Of a stretch of DNA of 47,887 nucleotides, positions 41,425-47,887 are shown one piece after another. Location: positions 1 through 47,887 of the forward strand of contig CALIHL010000039.1 of NCBI GenBank assembly GCA_938022935.1. Reading direction: 5' to 3'. Positions within the stretch are counted from its first letter, which is position 1, and each line of letters opens with the position of its first letter. The stretch is from an uncultured Saprospiraceae bacterium. Lineage in GTDB: Bacteria; Bacteroidota; Bacteroidia; Chitinophagales; Saprospiraceae. The notes under the pieces were generated by a model. That model did no database searches and was not told where the DNA came from. It saw only the letters and a program-made list of their open reading frames with translations. The translations under genes and the position numbers were made by a program.

Positions 41425-43744
41425 GAGGATATTAACAGCTACTTTTTACTTTCTTTTCACATTCAATTGTATAGGTCAGGACTGTACTCTATTGATACAG
41501 GGAACTGTTTCAGATGATGCATCCGACTTACCACTTTCCTACGTAAATGTCTATATACAGGAGACTTCTCAAGGTACGACCTCTGATGATAAAGGCAACT
41601 TTGTTATAGATAATGTATGTCCTGGTGAATATCACTTTATCTTTTCACACATTGGGTGTGAACCGAAAAAGATACACTTAGATATATATCGGGATACAAC
41701 TATAGCCATTGGCTTGTCACATACACCAACTTCCCTTGGCGATGTTGTGATTGTTGGAAATAAAGGCACACTAAATAACCAGCCGAGTCTTTCTGTGAGT
41801 AGGCAAATCATAGAAGACAATCCTAATCAAACCCTATCCAGTCTACTAGAAAACGAGACGGGTGTTCATCTAATCAAGAATGGCAATGGTATATCCAAGC
41901 CAGTTGTCCATGGATTGTATGGTAATCGGCTGACCATTCTCAATAATGGTATCGCGCAAAGTGGACAACAATGGGGCAATGATCATAGTCCTGAGATTGA
42001 TCCATTTGCCTCTGATAAGATCATTGTTTTGAAAGGAGCCAGCGCTATAGAGTTTGGAGGAGGCAACCTAGGCAGCGTTATCTTAACAGAGGCCAAACGC
42101 ATAGAGCAAGAACCTCATCTACATGGTCAAGTAAACTACTCTTACGAGAGTAATGGTCGAGGTCATAGCTTCAATACCCGATTTGAAAAGTTCGCCCCTT
42201 CCCTATCTTGGAGGATAAACGGTACTTTAAAAAAGTATGGTGACCGAAAGACGACAAGCTACTTTCTTAACAACACAGGCACTAAAGAAGCTAACATAGC
42301 TTTACAATTAGAAAAATCAATAAATGATAAAATATTCATTGATTTTTATGCAAGCACCTTTAACTCAGAACTTGGAATCCTCAGAGGATCGCACATCGGA
42401 AATCTAACTGATTTAAACCAAGCCCTCATCAGCGAAACACCCTTTTTCACAGAGGAACATTTCAGTTATGATATTGACGCGCCCAAACAGAATGTGTCAC
42501 ATCATTTAGCGAAAGCAAAGCTAAAGTACTTTATAACAGACAGCCAACTACTTGATGTAACTGCAGCTGGTCAGTTAAACAGGCGAAAGGAGTTTGATGT
42601 ACGCCGCAGCGGCAGATCAGATATACCATCCCTCTTCCTTGATCAAACAACTCTTAATGCTGAGGTGAAATACTCGAACGAATTTGGAGAAAATTCTAAG
42701 TTTAAAATTGGTACTCAAAACATACTTACTGATAACACCAACAACGCTGAGACAGGCATACTACCATTAATTCCTGATTACATTTCTTGGAAAAGTGGCT
42801 TCTTCTCGACATTGTCTAAAAAGAAGAATAAAACCCAATTCAACTTAGGCCTACGCTATGACTTTGAACATCAAAATGTCTTAACCATCAGCAATACTAC
42901 CCCAAGAGAAATCATCAAATATGAAAACAACTTTCACAATCTAAGCGGTCTTCTCTCTCTTAAGTACGATATCACAAACACACAATCCATCAGCCTCAAC
43001 ACTGGTTATACTACCCGCAATCCTGGCATCAATGAGCTATACAGCAGTGGATTGCATCAAGGTGTAAGTGGCATAGAGGAAGGTCAGATAAATCTAAAAG
43101 CAGAAAAGGCGCTAAAGATTACGCTAGAATATAAGTGGCTACCCAGTGCTGACTTTTCTTTCAACGCCCTTGTTTACAATCAAAGTTTTAACGATTACAT
43201 TTTTCTAAATCCACAAGATGAAGTTAGGCTAACCATCCGTGGCGCATTCCCAGTTTTCAAATATGAGCAAACTGATGCAAACATATTTGGCATTGATGTA
43301 TCTACTCAATTTACTATAGCACATTCAATAATAGGTACACTAAAATATAGTTACCTAAAAGGCCAAGACACGGAGAATAATCAACCGCTGATCTTTATGC
43401 CACCCAACAGTTTGTCAACCAGTTTTGTATATCGGACCAATACTCCGCTGTCGCTTTCCGAAAGTGCTAAAATTGACAATATAGAAATAGAGCTAACCAA
43501 CAGGTATGTTTTTGAACAGAAAAACATACTGGCCGAACAAGACTTTGTATCGCCACCTCCAAGTTATAATCTCATCGCATTGAAGGTGTCAGCTGATATG
43601 ATATTCTCTGGCAACAAGCTTCGGTTTTTCTGCAAAGTTGACAATCTTCTTAATACTGAATATCGAGACTACCTCAACCGCCAAAGATATTTTGCAGACG
43701 ACCTTGGGATCAGTATAGTATCAGGTGTGAATTACAAATTCTAA
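41414..43744 (+). CDS. TonB-dependent outer-membrane receptor with N-terminal carboxypeptidase-regulatory-like domain
   Basis: 776 residues from ATG 41414; an earlier in-frame ATG at 41372 puts 14 extra residues before the signal (FSRRILTATFYFLFTFNCIG). Domains in order: CarboxypepD_reg-like (IQGTVSDDASDLPLSYVNVY ... TSDDKGNFVIDNV), plug (NQTLSSLLENETGVHLIKNG, VVHGLYGNRLTILNNGIAQS, ASAIEFGGGNLGSVIL) and a ~500-residue beta-barrel ending GVNYKF. QWGNDHSPEIDPF in the plug, with nearby His, resembles zinc receptors of the ZnuD type. It is coupled to the upstream lipoprotein and sits behind the palindromic operator. Zinc is my first guess, with other metals or cofactors possible. Confidence 0.92.
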   Translation: MFSRRILTATFYFLFTFNCIGQDCTLLIQGTVSDDASDLPLSYVNVYIQETSQGTTSDDKGNFVIDNVCPGEYHFIFSHIGCEPKKIHLDIYRDTTIAIGLSHTPTSLGDVVIVGNKGTLNNQPSLSVSRQIIEDNPNQTLSSLLENETGVHLIKNGNGISKPVVHGLYGNRLTILNNGIAQSGQQWGNDHSPEIDPFASDKIIVLKGASAIEFGGGNLGSVILTEAKRIEQEPHLHGQVNYSYESNGRGHSFNTRFEKFAPSLSWRINGTLKKYGDRKTTSYFLNNTGTKEANIALQLEKSINDKIFIDFYASTFNSELGILRGSHIGNLTDLNQALISETPFFTEEHFSYDIDAPKQNVSHHLAKAKLKYFITDSQLLDVTAAGQLNRRKEFDVRRSGRSDIPSLFLDQTTLNAEVKYSNEFGENSKFKIGTQNILTDNTNNAETGILPLIPDYISWKSGFFSTLSKKKNKTQFNLGLRYDFEHQNVLTISNTTPREIIKYENNFHNLSGLLSLKYDITNTQSISLNTGYTTRNPGINELYSSGLHQGVSGIEEGQINLKAEKALKITLEYKWLPSADFSFNALVYNQSFNDYIFLNPQDEVRLTIRGAFPVFKYEQTDANIFGIDVSTQFTIAHSIIGTLKYSYLKGQDTENNQPLIFMPPNSLSTSFVYRTNTPLSLSESAKIDNIEIELTNRYVFEQKNILAEQDFVSPPPSYNLIALKVSADMIFSGNKLRFFCKVDNLLNTEYRDYLNRQRYFADDLGISIVSGVNYKF

Positions 43745-43781
43745 GCTCCTAAATTCTAAGCCCTTATACTATGCGCTCAAA

Positions 43782-44141
43782 CTACTTCGCAGGCAAGAAC
43801 TTCATACTGATGCTATTAACACAGTGCCTTATGTTCTTCTCTGTAAGGCGCTCACCAACAAAGACATGCCCAAGATGTCCGTCACAGTTAGTACAAACGA
43901 TCTCAACTCTGCGACCGTCTGCATCTCGAACTCTGGTCACTGCCCCTTCTATCTCATCATCAAAACTGGGCCAACCGCAGTGGCTATCAAACTTATCTTT
44001 AGAACTATACAGCTCAGCATCGCACTGTCTACAGATATAAGTACCTGTGGCCTTATTGTTGGTGTATTCTCCGGTAAAGGCTCTTTCCGTGCCTTTGTGG
44101 ACAATCACTCTTTCTTCTTCAGGTGTAAGTGGGTTATACAT
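43782..44141 (-). CDS. msrB: Peptide-methionine (R)-S-oxide reductase MsrB
   Basis: 119 residues, normal size for a free-standing MsrB. Two CxxC pairs for structural zinc ([11 protein letters not shown] and [14 protein letters not shown]), the conserved [11 protein letters not shown] block, and the catalytic Cys in [11 protein letters not shown] are all visible. It reduces methionine-R-sulfoxide in proteins. No signal peptide, so cytoplasmic. The gene is convergent to the TonB-receptor gene and alone on its strand here. Confidence 0.97.
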   Translation of the reverse strand: MYNPLTPEEERVIVHKGTERAFTGEYTNNKATGTYICRQCDAELYSSKDKFDSHCGWPSFDDEIEGAVTRVRDADGRRVEIVCTNCDGHLGHVFVGERLTEKNIRHCVNSISMKFLPAK

Positions 44142-44199
44142 AGTGTGATTTTATGTATGAACAAAGATCGCTTATAAAAGTTTCTCTTTCACTCTCAAA

Positions 44200-44448
44200 A
44201 TGAGAATTGATCCTCTGAACCGGGACAATAGTAGAAAGAATTCTTACTTTGATAGTACTAAACAAACATCGATGGTTAAGAACAATCTTTTTATCGTAAT
44301 TGGAAGTACACTTTGTATACTTGGGATAGCGAGCTATATGGCTGAATACAAAAACATAGGATATCTATTGGTTATAGCTTCGATCGTATCTTCATTTAGC
44401 GGATTTGTTATGAAGTTAAAACAGAATAAAAAACATGGTGAGTCTTAA
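44200..44448 (+). CDS. Small membrane protein, unknown function
   Basis: 82 residues from ATG 44200, or 58 from ATG 44272 (MVKNNLFIVIGSTLCILG). Two hydrophobic helices (LFIVIGSTLCILGIASYMA and IGYLLVIASIVSSFSGFVM) and a basic tail (KLKQNKKHGES). The N-terminal extension is polar and unremarkable, so the shorter form is equally likely. No family recognised. Confidence 0.55.
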   Translation: MRIDPLNRDNSRKNSYFDSTKQTSMVKNNLFIVIGSTLCILGIASYMAEYKNIGYLLVIASIVSSFSGFVMKLKQNKKHGES

Positions 44449-44554
44449 GTCACTTGGCACACTGACATATGCACATCAATGAAAGGATGAGCAAGCGCGG
44501 GGCACTAAGAACGAATAGAATATTTAGCACATTGACAACGAGTCTAATTGAAAT

Positions 44555-45214
44555 ATGAAAAGTATAATTAAATCAACATTTGCTATAGCACTACTACTCT
44601 CTTGTAACACACCAGAGAAAAATCCGGTTGAAAAAACATCTAAGCAAAGCGAGACAAAACAAGCCATTGCCAAAGTTGACTTAGTAGATATCAATACTGA
44701 CGAAACGTTAATTGCAACTGCTCTATTAGCTGCTCCAGAAGTAAGTCGAGCAGAGTGTACAGTTATAGGGTATAATATGAAAGGAGAGTTTGTAACACTA
44801 AAGGAAGGTACTAACGAATTTATCTGTTTAGCAGATGATCCCAAAAAGGATGGCTTTAGTGCGGCTTGCTATCACAAAAATCTTGAACCTTTTATGGCAA
44901 GAGGTCGAGCACTAAAAGCTACTGGCAAGACGGCTAAAGAGATATTTGATATTAGGGAAGAGGAAGCCAAAGCAGGAACATTGGACATGGGCGGCGATGG
45001 ATCTACACTGCATATTCTCTTTGGGCCAAATGCCCAATATGATACCAACACTGGCAAGGTCGACAATGCAAATTATAGGTACGTTGTCTATATGCCATGG
45101 GCGACTGCTGAGTCAACAGGTTTACCCGAGCATCCTATAGCTGCAAATCATCCATGGATTATGAATCCGGGAACACACAGAGCGCACATTATGATTTCAC
45201 CGATTAATGAGTAA
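44555..45214 (+). CDS. Putative lipoprotein, unknown function
   Basis: 219 residues. MKSIIKSTFAIALLLSC is a lipoprotein signal with Cys17. After a Lys/Thr/Glu-rich linker the mature domain has RAECTVIGYNMKGEFVTLKE, FICLADDPKKDGFSAACYHK and DMGGDGSTLHILFGPNAQYD; the three further cysteines and the PLEHPIAANHPW-like ending (LPEHPIAANHPWIMNPGTHR) look conserved-domain-like, but I do not recognise the family. Upstream are two copies of a GCACA(C/T)TGACA word 70 bp apart. Probably a periplasmic protein. Confidence 0.75.
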   Translation: MKSIIKSTFAIALLLSCNTPEKNPVEKTSKQSETKQAIAKVDLVDINTDETLIATALLAAPEVSRAECTVIGYNMKGEFVTLKEGTNEFICLADDPKKDGFSAACYHKNLEPFMARGRALKATGKTAKEIFDIREEEAKAGTLDMGGDGSTLHILFGPNAQYDTNTGKVDNANYRYVVYMPWATAESTGLPEHPIAANHPWIMNPGTHRAHIMISPINE

Positions 45215-45262
45215 TTAGTTCTTCTTACAAACAGAAACCGATAACGATCTAATTCACTTTTC

Positions 45263-46852
45263 ATGGTCAAACGATCTTTCTCTATATTCTATGTTCTACT
45301 ATTTTTTATAAATGTCCTGGATGCACAAGACACTTATGAAAAAAACGAATCAGCAGATGTCCTGAGCTACATCTTTGGACTTACACTCAATGATGCTAAT
45401 AATACGATCGAGGGAGAGGCTATTGTTACTATAGATTTTAACAATCAATCTGACGCAGCGACTTTAGATCTCATAAAAAAGAGTGACCAATATGGCATGA
45501 ACATCACGGCTGTCTTTGAAGATGATGTCGCCATTGATTATGTCTATGAAGATAACAAACTGCATCTTCCTTCAAGCGCTGATGCAAATGTTAGAACTTT
45601 TAAAATAAAATATAGGGGCATACCAGAAAGAGGTTTAGTGATCGACACCACTAAGTTTGGTCAACGATCCTTTTTTGGTGACAACTGGCCTAATCTCGCC
45701 AGACATTGGCTGCCTTGTGTGGATCATCCATATGATAAGGCGACTGTAGAATTTAGAATTACCGCACCAGATCACTACGATGTTGTGGCAACTGGAAAGA
45801 AGGTAGAAGAGAGCAATATCGGGAATGGACTTAAACTTACAACTTACAAAGAGCCTGCTCCAGTTCCGATGAAAGTAGTAACAATAGGAGTTACAAAGTT
45901 TGCCTCAAAGCTCTTAGATCAGATTGGAGATATAGAAGTGTCTGCTTGGGTATACCCAGAGAACAGATTGGACGGATTTTCTGATTATGCGGTAGCTGTG
46001 GATGTGATGAATTACTTCATTGATAACATAGGACCATACTCCTACGCTAAGCTAGCAAACATGCAGGCCAAGACTCAATGGGGCGGATTAGAAAATGCTG
46101 GAACGATCTCCTACTTTGAAAACTCAGTGACTGGCAACAAGACAGTTGAAGGATTGATCGCACATGAGATCGCACATCAATGGTTTGGCAACTCAGCTAC
46201 TGAGAATAGCTGGAACCATGTCTGGCTTAGCGAAGGCTTTGCCACTTATTTTGCCATACTCTATCTAGAGCACGTCTATGGAATTGAGAAAAGAAAAGAG
46301 GAGCTTCTACTCGATCGCAACCAAGTCATCGAATACTACAAAAAGAATCCATCTCCAATAGTAGACAACAGCATCAAAGACCCAATGAAGGTGCTCAGCA
46401 CCAACACTTATCAGAAAGGAAGTTGGGTACTCAATATGCTTAGACATAAGCTAGGAGATGACACATTCTGGAAAGGTATCCGGTTGTATTATAAAACATA
46501 TCGTGATAGCAATGCCATGACTAAAGATTTTAGAGAAGTCATGGAGCATGCTTCAGGTGTTGATCTCAATCATTTTTTCGATCAATGGATCTTTACAAAA
46601 GGGCATCCTCAATTAAAATGGAATTGGGAGTATGAGAACGGTTCAATCATCGTCCATATTGACCAAGCTCAGGGTCATCATATTTTTAATTTTCCACTTG
46701 AGCTTGGGATTGTCATGAATGGTGTGCAAAAGTTAGAATCTGTTCTGCTCAATAAAACATCGCAAACTTTTGAATTATCAGCACACGTAAAACCAGATCA
46801 CATTGTTTTAGATCCAGATAGTTGGCTGTTGTTTGAAGAACAAAAATTATAA
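45263..46852 (+). CDS. M1-family aminopeptidase, secreted
   Basis: 529 residues with a signal peptide (VKRSFSIFYVLLFFINVLDA). The M1 set is complete: exopeptidase motif variant GGLENAGTIS, zinc motif HEIAHQWFGN, third ligand Glu in WLSEGFATYF at the HExxH-x18-E spacing, and the catalytic Tyr probably in NTYQKGSWVLNMLR. It is short for M1 because the C-terminal helical domain is reduced, as in many Bacteroidota enzymes. It releases N-terminal amino acids from peptides in the periplasm or outside. Unlike the M1 protein at 14320-16281 this one keeps the aminopeptidase motif. Confidence 0.93.
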   Translation: MVKRSFSIFYVLLFFINVLDAQDTYEKNESADVLSYIFGLTLNDANNTIEGEAIVTIDFNNQSDAATLDLIKKSDQYGMNITAVFEDDVAIDYVYEDNKLHLPSSADANVRTFKIKYRGIPERGLVIDTTKFGQRSFFGDNWPNLARHWLPCVDHPYDKATVEFRITAPDHYDVVATGKKVEESNIGNGLKLTTYKEPAPVPMKVVTIGVTKFASKLLDQIGDIEVSAWVYPENRLDGFSDYAVAVDVMNYFIDNIGPYSYAKLANMQAKTQWGGLENAGTISYFENSVTGNKTVEGLIAHEIAHQWFGNSATENSWNHVWLSEGFATYFAILYLEHVYGIEKRKEELLLDRNQVIEYYKKNPSPIVDNSIKDPMKVLSTNTYQKGSWVLNMLRHKLGDDTFWKGIRLYYKTYRDSNAMTKDFREVMEHASGVDLNHFFDQWIFTKGHPQLKWNWEYENGSIIVHIDQAQGHHIFNFPLELGIVMNGVQKLESVLLNKTSQTFELSAHVKPDHIVLDPDSWLLFEEQKL

Positions 46853-46865
46853 CCCTTTCGACACT

Positions 46866-47060
46866 ATGAATTTTGCTGCCATATATAAATACTTACTAAG
46901 GCCTATCCTACTTCTATTCTTAGGAGCCTTACTATTGGATTATATATTCGGCAACTCTCGACCCATTATAGAAAACATCAGGAACTCTATTGTTCTTGGA
47001 ATGATAATGGGGACTCTTATATTCTGTTGGGATTATTTTAAAACTATAAAAGGGAATTAA
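46866..47060 (+). CDS. Small membrane protein, unknown function
   Basis: 64 residues from ATG 46866; an ATG at 46833 in the same frame lies inside the M1 gene and gives a less natural start. Two hydrophobic helices (LLRPILLLFLGALLLDYIFG and NSIVLGMIMGTLIFCWDYF) with a short basic end. It starts 13 bp after the aminopeptidase stop and its stop overlaps that of the convergent gene by 3 bp. Confidence 0.6.
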   Translation: MNFAAIYKYLLRPILLLFLGALLLDYIFGNSRPIIENIRNSIVLGMIMGTLIFCWDYFKTIKGN

Positions 47061-47887
47061 TCCAATGATCTATGCGGGTCCAGAAAAGAGAATTTAAATG
47101 GAACAAGGTTCTTGTACTCTGTTTTAGAAAACAGTTTCAGTAAACTTTCAATTTCATTTATTTCATTGGGATATTCACCTTTATGACTGGAAAGCCATTG
47201 AGTATATTTGTCCCAGCCACCAAATCGATCTCTGACTTTATAATGGATGCAATATTTCTTTCCATCAAAAGGCTCAGTCTCAATCATAGATTCAAGATAA
47301 CGTTTTAAATCAATTCGTTGAGCTATCTCTGTTAGCATCGTTTCCGCCGCATCTACATTCACACTTCTATCTCCTTGTTTGTCAAGTGAACTAGATACCC
47401 TGTGCATAGTCCAATATAAAGACCAAAAGACACGATCTAACTTTTTGGAATTCACGGAATAAGATTTAAACATATCATTTGAGATCATTAGAAGATCGGT
47501 GTGCGGTAGCAATGTGCTATTATTAAAGCTATCGATAGAATTCCTTATTACACCAATTGAAAATTCATATGGAAACTTGTTTACTTTAAGCATCTCTTTC
47601 AAAAATTCAAAATAATCGTCCTCTATTTCGTAATGCTTTCTACCCAATTTTAATTGACTATTCAAATTTTTAAAATCATAATCCGCATAGCCAAAGCTAA
47701 TAGTATCGTCGGATTTATCAATCTCTACTAGAAATAAAATTGCTCTAACAAATCTCTCAAACTCGTCTTTATTTTCAAAAGAAGAAAGTTCATATAAATT
47801 CTCAATCAATTCTTCTTTGTACCCATTTTTAACGCTTTTATCTATAAATTCTATAAAGACTGCAAGGCCAGAATGAAATGCCGATTT
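47057..47887 (-). CDS. Hypothetical protein, 5' end outside window
   Basis: The frame stays open from 47057 to the window end with no ATG: upstream of a TTG at 47809 it continues as KSVKNGYKEELIENLYEL and further back through FIEFIDKS. I therefore treat it as a partial gene of at least 276 codons rather than a TTG-started one. Acidic and helical, with no signal peptide visible in the part present and no motif I recognise; a C-terminal RDRFGGWDKYTQWLSSHKGE segment may help a homology search. AT content is higher than in its neighbours. Confidence 0.7.
   Translation of the reverse strand, partial: KSAFHSGLAVFIEFIDKSVKNGYKEELIENLYELSSFENKDEFERFVRAILFLVEIDKSDDTISFGYADYDFKNLNSQLKLGRKHYEIEDDYFEFLKEMLKVNKFPYEFSIGVIRNSIDSFNNSTLLPHTDLLMISNDMFKSYSVNSKKLDRVFWSLYWTMHRVSSSLDKQGDRSVNVDAAETMLTEIAQRIDLKRYLESMIETEPFDGKKYCIHYKVRDRFGGWDKYTQWLSSHKGEYPNEINEIESLLKLFSKTEYKNLVPFKFSFLDPHRSLD

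Noticed and set aside
43771..44177. Two plus-strand ORFs opposite msrB
   Set aside because: Antisense shadows of the clearly conserved MsrB coding sequence.
1..47887. CRISPR array, toxin-antitoxin pair or recognised anti-phage system
   Set aside because: No regularly spaced short repeats and no known defence genes were seen. The methylase is solitary and the SPFH operon is only a hypothesis.

Overview
The window is a stretch of a Bacteroidota chromosome. The main evidence is a gldA-gldF-gldG gliding-type ABC transporter locus sharing an operon with ftsX, a DUF3098 protein, uppP and truB. Supporting signs are many short lipoproteins, a TonB receptor with an N-terminal carboxypeptidase-like domain, start sites without Shine-Dalgarno sequences, promoter elements of the TAnnTTTG type, and moderately AT-rich DNA. 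A marine or environmental Saprospiria-like member is possible, but that rank is a guess. I saw no tRNA, rRNA, CRISPR array, prophage or intact insertion sequence. Both window ends cut through genes.

Layout. 1-381 is the 3' end of tag (DNA repair). 382-2469 is a gene-free region bracketed by two diverged copies of a ~118 bp direct repeat. 2470-5270 holds a class V aminotransferase, a small lipoprotein and a nitrilase. 5385-8343 is an amt / P-II / sugar-porter cluster. 8352-18004 is almost all minus strand: a secreted esterase-like protein, a membrane-anchored AraC regulator, an MBL hydrolase next to tryptophanase, an M1 peptidase translationally coupled to a membrane protein, and a GlcD-type FAD oxidase. 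18257-21137 has a tandem FKBP lipoprotein and an SPFH / PH-like / Arc-like operon that includes a 54-codon gene. 21327-25968 has a solitary DNA methyltransferase, a lactonase-like beta-propeller lipoprotein, and a Crp-type regulator with Hsp31 and a nitroreductase. 26261-29321 has a repeat protein with an IPTL-CTERM-like tail, a cytosolic-type M14 carboxypeptidase and a Tat-exported Gfo/Idh/MocA oxidoreductase.

29476-37285 is a compact nine-gene operon read leftwards: ftsX, DUF3098, uppP, truB, gldA, gldF, gldG, a secreted phospholipase C/S1-P1-like protein and yigZ. It has junctions of -11 to +25 bp. From 37446 onward most genes are on the plus strand: an outer-membrane protein, a glycerophosphodiesterase, two alpha/beta hydrolases, a lipoprotein/TonB-receptor pair behind a perfect 8-1-8 palindrome, msrB on the minus strand, small membrane proteins and lipoproteins, an M1 aminopeptidase, and a hypothetical protein running off the right end.

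The most interesting points are the palindrome-controlled lipoprotein/TonB pair (probably metal uptake), the SPFH / PH-like / ribbon-helix-helix operon with its own 7-1-7 palindrome, the P-II protein lacking Tyr51, the gene desert with paired repeats, and the nine-gene envelope operon. I found no clear new defence or mobile system.
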